64,000 bases of DNA from Bugula neritina (Eukaryota > Bryozoa > Gymnolaemata > Cheilostomatida > Bugulidae): contig OZ037771.1 in the NCBI GenBank assembly GCA_964035545.1, forward strand, positions 15,647,789 to 15,711,788, read 5' to 3'. Within the stretch, counting starts at the first letter, position 1. Every line of letters starts with the position of its first letter. The translations under genes and the position numbers were made by a program. The notes beneath the pieces were generated by a model. It searched no databases, was not told the origin of the DNA, and saw only the letters and a program-made list of their open reading frames with translations. Shown one piece after another: positions 47,467 to 59,342 of this stretch.

Positions 47467-50400
47467 ATGTCCATTGTCTACCAGAAGAACAAGATGTGTG
47501 TGATGGACACATTGCGTTACTTCAACCATTCTCTTGGTACATAAGTACTACATGTTTGTATATAACTGCAAGCATCTGTATAAGTTCACAAGCATAGGTT
47601 TTACAGTTTAAAATGGCATTGTGTTTATTTTCAGAACTCATCAGTAATAGAAGTGGTTTGTCTTACCGACTTAAAGAGTGTTTGTTTGATGTAAAGTCAC
47701 AATACAGAATGAATTCTGCTCATGAAGCATTACTGAGTTCTGGTAGTATTTGCGATTCTGGAAACGTGAGAAAACGACGGAGAAAAAGGAAGTTGTCAGT
47801 AAGCCAAGTTAGTAGCTTTTAGTAGAAAAATCTGCATATAAGTTTTATACTTGAATAAGTGAGTATATAGCTTGTACTATATACTAGTAATATAGTATAC
47901 TTGTACTATATACTAGTAATATAGTATACTTGTACTATATACTAGTAATATAGTATACTTGTACTATATACTAGTAATATAGTATACTTGTACTATATAC
48001 TAGTAATATAGTATACTTGTACTATATACTAGTAATATAATATACTTGTACTATATACTAGTAATATAGTATACTTGTACTATATACTAGTAATATAATA
48101 TACTTGTACTATATACTAGTAATATACTTGTACTATATACTAGTAATATAATATACTTGTACTATATACTAGTAATATAATATACTTGTACTATATACTA
48201 GTAATATAGTATACTTGTACTATATACTAGTAATATAATATACTTGTACTATATACTAGTAATATACTTGTACTATATACTAGTAATATAGTCTACTTGT
48301 ACTATATACTAGTAATATAGTATACTTGTACTATATACTAGTAATATAGTATACTTGTACTATATACTAGTAATATACTTGTACTATATACTAGTAATAT
48401 ACTTGTACTATATACTAGTAATATAATATACTTGTACTATATACTAGTAATATAATATACTTGTGCTATATACTAGTAATGTAATATACTTGTACTATAT
48501 ACTAGTAATATAATATACTTGTACTATATACTAGTAATATAATATACTTGTGCTATATACTAGTAATGTAATATACTTGTACTATATACTAGTAATATAG
48601 TATACTTGTACTATATACTAGTGATATAGTATACTTGCATTACAGAGTAGTGATGTAGTGGAAAGAGAGGAAGAGATTACCAAAGCAATAACGTCTGCAA
48701 AGTTCTCTGGAATGTTCTCTGAGCCGCCTGTTGAAGAAGACAACAACAAATCAGCCTTGCAGCTTCTAGAGAGCCTTGGCTGTGATGGACTTCTGATCAG
48801 CTATAGCCTATTACCTCATGACTACACAGACGGGTTGCCCACAGTCGTGTTCAACTCTCAACAAGACATCAACTCCCAGGAAAACAGGCTATTCCACTGC
48901 CTGGTATCTGTCACTTCACCTCACACTTTGACTGTTGAATTAAATGGGAGGAAGTTTATACTTCTCCCTCAGTCCAGGTTTTTGATGTCGGACATTATGG
49001 GGCTGAATATTTACTCCGACAGTCTCACTGCAGCAGAGAGATTCCACTTTATAGTCATGGATCCCCCATGGCAGAATAAGTCCATTAAGAGAAAACGCGT
49101 GTGAGTAGAATATTGTGATTCACAGGGTATACTGTAATACGGTATACTGTAATACGGTATACTGTAATACGGTATACTGTAATAGTGTATACTACACACT
49201 GTAATAGTGTATACTATACACTGTAATAGCGTATACTACACACTATAATAGCGTATACTATACACTGTAATAGCGTATACTATACACTGTAATAGCGTAT
49301 ACTATACACTGTAATAGCGTATACTATACACTGTAATAGCGTATACTACACACTGTAATAGCGTATACTACACACTGTAATAGCGTATACTATACACTGT
49401 AATAGTGTATACTATACACTGTAATAGTGTATACTATTTACTGTAACAGATACAAGACGCTGTCCAATACCGACATACTGAATCTACCTATAAAACAACT
49501 GTCCACAGACCAGGCTATTCTAGCTCTTTGGTGTACAAACAAATCATCTCTCCGAGACTTCATTCTGCACACAATGCTACCCCGCTGGGGGTATAAACTA
49601 GCCTCGGTTTGGTATTGGTGCAAGGTGACCAGGAGTGGCGACCCTGTGGTGCCGAGAGACAAAGATAAGAAAACTTATGAGTCGCTGATAGTTGCCGTCA
49701 GATGCGAGAGAGAAATTCCTGATGAAGTAAAAGAGTCGACTATTTTCATCTCAATACCGTCCCTCGTGCACTCGGCTAAACCTCCAGTTATTGGTGAGTG
49801 GATATGGAGTATGTGTATATTACTAGTATATAGTATAATGGAGGTGTATATTACTAGTATATAGTATAATGGAGGTGTATATTACTAGTATATAGTATAA
49901 TGGAGGTGTATATTACTAGTATATAGTATAATGGAGGTGTATATTACTAGTATATAGTATAATGGAGGTGTATATTACTAGTATATAGTATAATGGAGGT
50001 GTATATTACTAGTATATAGTATAATGGAGGTGTATATTACTAGTATATAGTATAATGGAGGTGTATATTATTAATATATAGTATAATGGAGGTGTATATT
50101 ACTAGTATATAGTATAATGGAGCTGTTTATTACTAATATATAGTATAATGGAGGTGTATATTACTAGTATATGGTATAATGGAGGTATATATTACTAGTA
50201 TATAGTATAATGGAGGTGTATATTACTAGTATATAGTATAATGGAGGTGTATATTACTAGTATATAGTATAATGGAGGTGTATATTACTAGTATATAGTA
50301 TAATGGAGGTGTATATTACTAATATATAGTATAATGGAGGTGTATATTACTAGTATATAGTATAATGGAGGTGTATATTACTAGTATATAGTATAATGGA

Positions 50401-51179
50401 GGTGTATATTACTAGTATATAGTATAATGGAGGTGTATATTACTAATATATTGTGATATCCACAGATATGTTCAGGAAGTACCTGCCACAGGATGCCAGA
50501 TGTCTAGAGTTGTTTGCAAGGAACTTGCTGCCTCACTTTACTAGTTGGGGGAACGAAGTGAGTAGTAGTACTGAGTAGTAGTACTGTGAGTAGTAGTACT
50601 GTGAGTAGTATGTACTGTGAGTAGTAGTACTGTGAGTAGTAGTACTGTGAGTAGTTTGTACTGTGAGTAGTAGTACTGTGAGTAGTAGTACTGTGAGTAG
50701 TAGTACTGTGAGTAGTAGTACTGTGAGTAGTAGTACTGTGAGTAGTATGTACTGTAAGTAATAGTACTGTGAGGAGTAGTACTGAGTAGTAGTACTGTGA
50801 GTAGTATGTACTGAGTAGTAGTACTGTGAGTAGTAGTACTGTAAGTAGTAGTACTGTGAGTAATAGTACTGAGTAGTAGTACTGAGTAGTAGTACTGTGA
50901 GTAGTAGTACTGTGAGTAGTAGTACTGTAGGTAGTAGTACTGTGAGTAATAGTACTGAGTAGTAGTACTGAGTAGTAGTACTGTGAGTAGTAGTACTGAG
51001 TAGTAGTAGTACTGTGAGTAGTATGTGCTGTGAGTAGTAGTACTGTGAGTAGTAGTGCTGTGAGTATTTACCATGATTTATTGAAGGTACTGAAGTTACA
51101 AGATACAGATTATTACCTCTCTCTCTCTACTGAGTCCACCTCAACACCTTACATAACAAACACAGAAGAATCAATATAA
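47467..51179 (+). CDS. METTL4: METTL4-type N6-adenine methyltransferase, six exons
   Basis: Exons 47467-47536, 47635-47798, 48646-49100, 49450-49793, 50466-50557 and 51087-51179 join in frame to 405 residues plus TAA. The family (MT-A70-like) transfers a methyl group from S-adenosylmethionine to the N6 of adenine; vertebrate METTL4 acts on U2 snRNA and, less certainly, on DNA. The catalytic motif DPPW is intact at 49060-49071 (about residue 217), followed by QNKSIKRKR. Exon 4 gives ALWCTNK and YKLASVWYWCKVTRSGD. Exon 5 gives CLELFARNLLPHFTSWGNE, and exon 6 continues VLKLQDTDYY. The start was chosen because MSIVYQ matches the METTL4 N terminus and the exon 1 phase completes a glutamate codon with exon 2. 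Exon 2 has a basic RKRRRKRK stretch, a likely nuclear signal. At 405 residues it is shorter than the human protein (about 472), mainly in the N-terminal half. Confidence 0.93.
47873..48640. repeat. 29-bp array, METTL4 intron 2
   Basis: About 26 copies of TATACTTGTACTATATACTA plus GTAATATAG, with occasional 21-base short units. TATATA, CTAG and GTAC palindromes dominate. It ends 5-10 bases before the exon 3 acceptor. Confidence 0.96.
49118..49445. repeat. 22-bp array, METTL4 intron 3
   Basis: Starts with four 15-base GGTATACTGTAATAC units, then about 12 copies of GTATACTATACACTGTAATA. It runs to the acceptor CTGTAACAG|ATAC, itself resembling the CTGTAATAG of the units. Confidence 0.95.
49808..50452. 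repeat. 31-bp array, METTL4 intron 4
   Basis: About 21 copies of a unit containing ATTACTAGTATATAGTATAA plus TGGAGGTGTAT. Changes are few. Confidence 0.96.
50558..51068. repeat. 15-bp array seeded by the donor, METTL4 intron 5
   Basis: Exon 5 ends GAA|GTGAGTAGTAGTACTGAG. Units of GTGAGTAGTAGTACT repeat about 34 times with deletions and TATGTACT variants. Every full unit carries the GTGAGT donor core. Confidence 0.94.
51077..51082 (-). terminator. Possible poly(A) signal of the 119-residue gene, inside METTL4
   Basis: AATAAA on the minus strand (TTTATT on +), about 140 bases past the minus-strand stop. It lies just before METTL4 exon 6. If used, the two mRNAs overlap in antisense across METTL4's last exon. 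Confidence 0.4.
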
Positions 51180-51219
51180 AAATAATCTCTTTAAGGATGC
51201 ACTTTGCGCAGTTGATAGC

Positions 51220-52146
51220 TTAGATTCTAAGGCTCTCACAATGTTCAAGGGGGCCAGACCCTGGCACCCTTACTACATTCATAGGGGGCATCACCAGACT
51301 CCTAAACTCATTATTTAGTTTTGCCAACTCTGAGTCGTGCTTTTCTAAATCCTTCACAGTTCTTGTAAATCTCACCAAATCTACAATAGTAATGATATAA
51401 TACACAATATGTAATATACTGTCTACAATATGTAATATACTATGTACAATATGTAATATACTATATACAGTATGTAATATACTACGTACAGTATGTAATA
51501 TACTATGTACAATATGTAATATACTATGTACAATATTTAATATACTATGTACAGTATGTAATATACTATGTACAATATGTAATATACTATGTACAATATG
51601 TAATATACTAAGTACGGTTTGTAATATATTATGTACAATATGTAATAAAATATTTTCACACTCCTCGAACATGCTAATCCTCACGAGCTAATCACTGACC
51701 TTCACCTTGGCCTGTATAGCCATGGTTAGCTAAAACCATCATCTGTGCTCTAGTGGCCAGTGGAAACACCACCCTCATGTATTTGAGCATATCGTTGGAT
51801 GCCTCATCTATAGCAGCTTGAAATTGCTCATTCTTAGAGAAGAGGCTGTCGATAGTTTCTCTCAGAATAACTGAAACAGAGACTTCCAGTTTGCATAAAA
51901 CACATAAATTTCTTTTCCTGTTATTAGTAACAAATGATTATTGTATTATTAGTAATAAATGATTAATGCATTATTAGTAATAAATGATTATTGTATTATT
52001 GGTAATAAATGATTAATGTATTATTAGTAATAAATGGTTATTGTATTATTAGTAATAAATGATTAGTGTATTATTAGTAACAAATGATGCAAATTACACA
52101 AACATAAACAACTCTCACCTTTAGCTTCTGCTATACCTAAATTCAT
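51220..52146 (-). CDS. Small helical protein of 119 residues, three exons, function unknown
   Basis: Exons on the minus strand: 52146-52119, 51870-51700 and 51380-51220, with stop TAA at 51222-51220. Both introns are GT-AG (donors GTGAGA and GTCAGT), and the frame is maintained only by this choice. The protein starts MNLGIAEAKVILRETIDSL, has the motif RVVFPLAT at residues 42-49, then GYTGQGEDLVRF and a charged helix ending in SLVMPPM. It has no signal peptide or membrane segment and is predicted to be mostly alpha-helical and cytosolic or nuclear. Its composition and the even spacing of charged and hydrophobic residues suggest a conserved protein, but I do not recognise the family. Its stop lies 40 bases from that of METTL4, tail to tail. 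Confidence 0.75.
51390..51650. repeat. 21-bp array, intron 2 of the 119-residue gene
   Basis: About 12 copies of ACTATGTACAATATGTAATA. An AATAAA on the + strand at 51644-51649 could serve METTL4, but it lies almost 500 bases after that gene's stop. Confidence 0.93.
51920..52085. repeat. 25-bp array, intron 1 of the 119-residue gene
   Basis: About seven copies of TTATTAGTAATAAATGATTA plus ATGTA. It sits mid-intron and does not touch either splice site. Confidence 0.93.
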
Positions 52147-53559
52147 ACTTCTATCTCAATGGAAAGTCTTATACTCCAGTCATCACCAAATGGCTTCAGC
52201 TTCAATAGCTAGAATCACACAGTTTTTTGGTAACAATTTGCAAAATTTGATTAAATTAGACACCCTGTACAGAAAACTTAATATACACATGAAATAGTGA
52301 AAGAATTTAATACTGGCTTTCAACGATTTTATGAAGTCAAGAAAATTCCATATATAACTTCAAAAATATAGTTGCCACTGAAAATCTCTATTTCAAAACA
52401 TGTTAAATATGTTTATATGACAGTCATAGCTATTGAAACTGTATTTGTATACTAACAGTTATATCTATTGTAATTGTTACTATAAATTGTGCGGAATGAA
52501 TTCTTCACTCAACATAATTCACTCAATACAAATACAATAACTGTCACTATTCACTAAAAAGGTGAATAATAATACATACAGCCATAGAAAATTAATTGAT
52601 ATTTGCGTATTTACCACTACTTTACAATAATCATTTTCACAATAGTCAAACTCAATATGTCATATTCACATTGATATTTAAGCTTTCTTTTACTGTTAGC
52701 ATCACCGCAGAGTATTAGCATTATTATTATACTGACTACCGAGATTCAGACTCAGTTATGAGTATCATTGTATGACCCTGTCTCTAGTTTTATCAACTAT
52801 CAGTATCACTATCAGTCTTACTTTCTCACTATCATAATCATAATGATTATGATACTCAAACTGATACACTTACAGTCAGACCGATATCGTACCGGTACTG
52901 CCACTGTTACTGTTAGTGTTAGTGCGATCAGATTCAGTTATTAGGATGTCTATCACTGTGAGACTCAGACTGGGTATGACTATCAGTGTCACTCAATCAG
53001 TGTCACTATGACATTACATTTACTATAATATTAAGTATGACTATAGTAATAGTCTATCAGTATGAGTATAAGTATGAGTATCAGTTTGAATATCAATATC
53101 AATATGAGCATCACTGATCACTACCAGTATGAGTATGAGTATCAGTATGGGTACCAGTATGAGTATGGCATTATAATTTACATTTAGGCTTTAGCCTTAC
53201 TATGAGTATGACTATCACTATGACTATCAGTATCACTATCAGTATGACATTGACTATGAGTTTGACTACGACTACGAGTATCAGTAGCCGTAGGCGTGAG
53301 TATGAGTATGAGTATCAGTATGGCCGTCGTCCATCACCACCAGAGTATCACCACTATTAGTATTGTTATGAGTATTACTATCACAGCAAAATGAGACAAT
53401 CAAAATGACTGAAACGCAATGAGTACCAACCAAAGTCCAATGACTGTTATTATTAGTATTACATTAGTATACATTTTGATTTGGCATTCGTGATTGAAGA
53501 TCAGCATCTAAAATATCGTTAGAAACAGCACCAAACCGGGGGTAACTGAGTACAGTGTT
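52147..53559. other. Non-coding region with degenerate hexamer tract
   Basis: No gene seen. From about 52700 to 53360 the sequence is a loose mixture of AGTATG, AGTATC and ACTATC hexamers on both strands, unlike the precise intronic arrays. It looks like an old, decayed simple repeat. The promoter of the 119-residue gene should lie at its left end. Confidence 0.6.
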
Positions 53560-54242
53560 TCCCTCATTCACACTTACCGTATCGTACGCCGTAACAGCAA
53601 AAATAAAATGGCGACGCTGTTGCATTTTGTCAACGGGTGTTCACACATTGCCGTAAAAGTACAATGCATGACGGTGAGCTGTGATCAATCATAATAAAGC
53701 CAACTCGTGTCTGCGGTGATTTGAACGCCTTTGAATATTATTTACAAATTATTCGCAACATTCTTATCAAAAGATGTTATACAAATGCTATTTACTAAAT
53801 AAAAGCAATTACGTAAAAAGAATCTTTCTTTTAAATATATTCGCTTTTAAAATAATTGTGCAAACTAATTTAAATAATGAATATTTAAGCCGTCCAAATC
53901 ATTTTTAAGTTTTTGATTTGCTTGATTTTGTGATTAGGGAAAGCTAGATTTTTAAGCTGAGTTTAATTCAAACAAGCCGGATAAACATTTTTTAATCTTT
54001 TAAAACTTTTGAATTGATTAAATTAAATCAAAAATAAGCGATTAAAATAAACTAGCGAAAATGTTCTTTAAATTTTAGTACCAGATCAACTCTACCCAAT
54101 AGGAGCCCGCCGTGATTTTTTGAATCAAGCACTGCTTGATTAACGCCGCAACGTATACCGGAGTACGATTTAGCCCGGATGTTAACAAAACTCGCTAAAA
54201 TCTGCTGTTACGGCGTACGGTACGGTAAGTGTGAATAGGGGG
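53560..54242. mobile_element. TIR element of about 683 bp (MITE-like)
   Basis: Inverted termini of about 40 bases. The left end CATTCACACTTACCGTATCG continues ACGCCGTAACAGCA; the right end, read inward, is CTATTCACACTTACCGTACC followed by GTACGCCGTAACAGCA. No ORF encodes a transposase. The interior includes an AT-rich core and a block CCAATAGGAGCCCGCCGTGA. I could not define a target site duplication with confidence. Confidence 0.8.
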
Positions 54243-54502
54243 TTAGTCGTGTTGTACGCCGTAACGTACAATATCAGCCGTTAATGTGTCCGGGCTGAAG
54301 TTTTCAAAGTCCACTATTAGATACGACATACGACACGAGTTGACGCAAAAGTTTTTCTGTCCAATAGGAACTCGCCGCAACTTGGTTGAACCAAGTGCTT
54401 GATCCGCAACGCCGTACGGGAAGCTCAGACATTTGTAAAAACGGCTAGTATTTCACGTTACGGTGTACAATACGGCAAAATGTAAACGAGAGGATAACCC
54501 CC
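54238..54502. mobile_element. Second, related TIR element of about 265 bp
   Basis: It directly abuts the previous element. Left end GGGGTTAGTCGTGTTGTACG then CCGTAACGTACAATATCAGCC; the right end, read inward, starts GGGGTTATCC and after an insertion matches GCCGTATTGTACACCGTAAC. The interior shares CCAATAGGAACTCGCCGCAA and a CAAGTGCTTGAT block with its neighbour, so both belong to one family. Non-autonomous. Confidence 0.7.
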
Positions 54503-56249
54503 AACTTCAAATAAGAGACCCAACTTAGTGACTACTACTTTGGTGCTGCTCCAAGCGATTATCCATTTTCAACGAATGAGTCATGGCCAAAGTTGCTCCG
54601 CTGTTTTATATTAAAACGACAAAATAAGCTTTGATGACATTGCCCGTAAAACTTCCACCTGTTGTCTAGACTTCAGCTAATTTGAGGTGATTGCTAGATA
54701 CACCATCAAGTTTGGAGTTACCAAGTGCAGCGTGTGCATACACTATTCTCAAAACCACCAAACTTTTAAATTTGAAAGCCCCGAACTCAATGATTCCAAT
54801 TTTCGTTTTGCATCAAGCGACATTACGATCGATGATAATGAACTGGAAAATATTATTATTAGGAAAAACAGATCCTATTTCAGCGATAGCGATCACAATT
54901 GTTTCCGTTATGATGCGAGTATTGTTGATATAGTTGTAAAAATGTCTAATGACTAATTTACTATTAATTTGATAATGTCTACGAGTATGAGTGATGATAA
55001 TAATAATAATGATGATGATTTATTAAATAATTAGAAGTTATGACACTAAAAGTCAATTATCCATCAATGTAATAGTTAGACTTGGTGCGTTATACTTATA
55101 GTTACGCTTATAGTTATACTTAATCTTATACTATAACTTAAAGTTAAACTATAACTATAACTATAAGTACAAGCATAACTATAGTTTAAGTTAATGTTAT
55201 TGTTATACTTATACTTATAGTTATGAGAATAATAATAATCATAATAATTGATTATCATAATCATAATGATTATAATAATGTTTAACTCAATACCTGGTAG
55301 CAATTGAAATGGCTGTAACTGTAAGTATGAGATTGGGTTTGACTATACGTTCAAGACTGATAGTCATAGTGATAAAGTTAAATGATCGGACTACACTAAC
55401 TCTAAGACTAAGAGTAGCTGTAAGTGTTAGATTTAGTATTAGTATTAGATTTAGTAATACTGTATTACTATTACTATTAGTATTAGTAACCAATTTAAAT
55501 TTCTAATAGCAATACTATTACTATTAGTATTAGTATAACTATTAGTATTAGTATTAGAAATTGGTTATTATTAATATTATTACCAATACTTATACGTATT
55601 ACTATTAGTATTACATTGGTGATGTACTTTTAGAGTTTTACAATTAGACTTAGTATTACTCACCTGTACTGTATTACTATAAGACTTGGTATTGCTTTTA
55701 GTATTAGATAAAGTATCAAATTTATTATAACTATTAGTATTACTATTACTTATTCACAATACTTATAGTTTTGTATGATTATTACTAATACTGTATTACT
55801 ATTAGCCAGGAGCAAAATGTGAGTTAATAGTAGATGCGCCAATATCTATCAGTTAAAGTTGATGATTAGAATTATTACTATTATCATTATGATTATGTTA
55901 GGTGTGAATTTAAGTATTATATTTTAATGTTAGTTACTATTAAGAGTTGGACTTAGTCTAGTTTTTAGAGTAGCTGTGTGTATCTAATAACTGAGTAATC
56001 ATCATTATTATTAATCTATACTTCACTTATAATGATTATCAGCATGATCACGATGATATCAACTTCTAATTGAGTTCTATCAATTTACCAGCTTAGTATT
56101 TATTTTATTAGTAGCTTTGTCTAAGCTGGGGGTGATAGAGGGGGGGGGGTGATGGAGGGGGGTGTCTTTGTGTATTTCTGATTGGCTGCAAAATAAGCTC
56201 TATTTCCTGTCCCAGTGCTGGTCTACAAACCCGTATCACTAGTTAAAAT
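54503..56249. other. Non-coding region with degenerate TTATAG/TATTAG tracts
   Basis: No gene supported. An 89-codon stretch open at 54687-54956 has no ATG at its start and no recognisable domain. From about 55080 to 55800 the sequence is a decayed mixture of ACTTATAGTT and CTATTAGTATTA. A poly-G run with GATGGAGG lies at 56139-56162. Confidence 0.55.
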
Positions 56250-56515
56250 TATTCACACGGTATGATAGATAGAACCAGTATCACATGGTATAATATATAG
56301 AACCAGTATCAGATGGTATAATATATAGAACCAGTATCACATGGTATAATATATAGAACCAGTATCACATGGTATAATATATAGAACCAGTATCACATGG
56401 TATAATATATAGAACCCGTATCACATGGTATAATATATAGAACCAGTATCACATGGTATAATAGATAGAACCAGTATCACATGGTATAATATATAGAACC
56501 AGTATTCATACGGTG
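56250..56515. repeat. 28-bp array
   Basis: About nine copies of ATGGTATAATATATAGAACC plus AGTATCAC. Intergenic. The following 530 bases up to 57050 appear unique and hold no gene. Confidence 0.95.
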
Positions 56516-57050
56516 TATGCAGTATATGAGACTATAACTTAGTCAGCATGTTTAGATTGGGAGTTGTCTTCTTTTAGCAAGTATTATCTTTATTTATAAT
56601 CCATTAAACTATGTATCTCTAAATTTTGTTGTACTAAGCAACCTTTTGATGAAATGACAATTTTACAACACAATGTTTAATTCTTGATGTACAATACATA
56701 TAGATAGAGTACAAACCCCAACATTATGTATCACCTCCATAATTCCTTTCTTCATGGTTTAACCGCAGTTGGTGATGTCATGTTTTAATGTTATTTAAAA
56801 TATAATCTAAATATAGATGAATAGTCAGCTTTCCAGGCAGCTGAGTAAAGATAACTCAAGGATTTTATAACTCCAGAGTTTTGCCCTTACTGCATACTCC
56901 GTACTTGAAGTATTGCCAATAATATAATAATGTGAATATTCCCTTACCAGCTTCTTACTTCATCAGGAAAATATAAACAAGAAACATTTAATTTTTGTTT
57001 CGTTTATAATAAAACATTGCAAACTAATATCAGCCCATTCATTTTTGGAG

Positions 57051-57295
57051 TTGTATATATAATATGTACACTCATATACGTTGTATATATAATATGTACA
57101 CTCATATATGTTGTATATATAATATGTACACTCATATATGTTGTATATATAATATGTCCACTCATATATGTTGTATATATAATATGTACACTCATATATG
57201 TTGTATATATAATATGTATACTCATATATGTTGTATATATAATATGTACACTCATATATGTTGTGTATATAATATGTACACTCATATATGTTGTA
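57051..57295. repeat. 30-bp array, left part
   Basis: About eight copies of ATATGTTGTATATATAATAT plus GTACACTCAT. It stops exactly at the TIR element at 57296 and resumes after it at 58607. Confidence 0.97.
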
Positions 57296-58606
57296 GGGGT
57301 AACGGGGGCACAACGGTCATAGGGGTACAAAAAGCCGGCCAAATTGTGAGAGAACGTATTGACTTAGAGTTGTGATTTTTTTTCATAAAAAGGTATTGAC
57401 ATAATTATTCAGCCAATGTAGTTTCAACACTTGTGGAACACACGTGTTGAAAAGGCGAGTGAAAAACTGTTTTTACCTACTTTTTGTAAAATTTTCAAGA
57501 TGTCGTTGAAGCTTTATAACTTTTTACACTTAAAGGCAACAAGTCTAGATTTTACTGATATTGTTGCCATTGCTTGTCTCTACATTGCCTAACTAGTATA
57601 ACAGCAAATTCTGAAATAAATTTTCCTTGAGGCACATTTATGTTCAATTTGGCCATCCGGGGCACAATGGGCCACGCTGACCGGGGCACAATGGGCCACC
57701 TGATTATTGCACCCTGATCACTGTTATTAGTTTGTTTGCCCAAAAAGTTGGTTGAAATGTTACTAAAATCTATAGATATAGCCATTTCTGACCTTTTTGT
57801 AAAATATCAAAGATATCATGGTAAGACTACAAAACTACAAGGTGAAGCTCCCCTAATATATACATCTGGTGAGGTTAAAGCTTTGCTATTTTATACATAA
57901 TACAAAACACTCTGCTGTTGCTACTAGTAGATAGTCATAATATTCATTATACATTATATCATTGAGGGAATATACATGTATTTGACTAAAATAAATTGTG
58001 ATTTGCTCATTTGCTCCCCCCTCTCCCTTCCATACTCCAGCCACAAACCGAAGCCAGGCACCTTAGCTACAGTTCATAGAAAAAAGTCCACTCAGAATTT
58101 TGTAGTACATAATACTAAAGTTTTTTTTTGATATAAGTTTCCCTGAAGTGTAAATTAAAAAAATTTTAGTTCTAAACAGTAATGATAAAGGCACCGTAGA
58201 ACCGAGTGATGTGCGTTTGATTTTGCCTCCCTCTGCTATCCGTGGTGGCACAAACTGTGCAGCTAAAACATGAATTTTGCTGTAGATCTGAAAGAATATT
58301 TTTATTTATTTGTTATAATAAATAAATAAAGACCAGATGCAACAAAATCTGCAAAGTTTCAATATATTTGTTGAGTCCCACCCAGTGGCCCATTGTACCC
58401 CGGTACCGGGGCACAATGGGCCGATTTTTTTGTCATGAAAATTTTATTATTCTGAAAGTTGTGAGAGAGATAGAAACAACAAACTGATACCTGTAATAGA
58501 CAACAGATGCAGCATTAAGACTAGAGATTATTGAACTAGTAACTTGAAAAACAGACGAATGAGGGCAACAAATGCAAAATTCGGCCCGTTGTGCCCCCGT
58601 TACCCC
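57296..58606. mobile_element. 1,311-bp TIR DNA element inserted in the 30-bp array
   Basis: Both ends read GGGGTAACGGGGGCACAACG inward, a near-perfect inverted repeat of about 21 bases. It is flanked by TA on each side (57294-57295 and 58607-58608). Removing the element and one TA restores the array unit exactly, so TA is the target duplication, as in Tc1/mariner-like elements. Internal copies of GGGGCACAATGGGCC occur near 57658 and 57680 and as an inverted pair near 58386-58423. No ORF over 77 codons, so it is non-autonomous. Confidence 0.88.
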
Positions 58607-58996
58607 TATATATAATATGTACACTCATATATGTTGTATATATAATGTGTACACTCATATATGTTGTATATATAATATGTACACTCATATATGTTGTATA
58701 TATAATATGTACACTCATATATGTTGTATATATAATATGTACACTCGTATATGTTGTATATATAATATGTACACTCATATATGTTGTATATATAATATGT
58801 ACACTCATATATGTTGTATATATAATATGTACACTCATATATGTTGTATATATAATATGTACACTCATATATGTTGTATATATAATATGTACACTCATAT
58901 ATGTTGTATATATAATATGTACACTCGTATATGTTGTATATATAATATGTACACTCATATATGTTGTATATATAATATGTACACTCATATATGTTG
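58607..58996. repeat. 30-bp array, right part
   Basis: About 13 further copies of the same 30-bp unit, in register with the left part if the element is removed. A few units have CTCGTATATG or AATGTGTACA. Confidence 0.97.
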
Positions 58997-59342
58997 TAGA
59001 GAGCTGCTACTGTACACACAGTATATATATTATATATGTACACATAGTATATATATAGTATATAGTGTAGTGTAGTATGAAAGTAGGTCTATACCTCCTC
59101 AGACTGTTTGATCTAAAGAGTGGCAGCTGACGGCAGCTCTCTATCATATTCTACTGTTAGGAGGAAGTTGAACAGCGAGCATGCTCAGTCACGCTAGTAA
59201 GTAATCAGTCACATTCAATATCTTTACACACACTTTATTGTCTGTATTAACCAACTTAATAATGTTGGAGTTATCTGCTCAGAGGTACTTGTATTTTAAG
59301 TTCTGATTGGTTAGTTTTATCAACTCATGTAATCTTATCTAG

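Noticed and set aside
54687-54956. 89-codon open stretch ending SMSND-like (KMSND)
   Set aside because: It has no ATG at its start, no clear splice context and no known domain, and lies next to TIR elements. Could be an exon, but I cannot support it.
57552-57785. Possible transposase fragment within the TIR element (77 codons, minus)
   Set aside because: No DDE-type motif or helix-turn-helix is visible, and the reading crosses the GGGGCACAATGGGCC repeats; probably chance.
59081-59195. Extra exon upstream of the candidate fragment (GAGGAAGTTGAACAGCGAGC with donor GTAAGT)
   Set aside because: The donor is good, but no reading leaves the single base needed to join the frame of 59343-59393.
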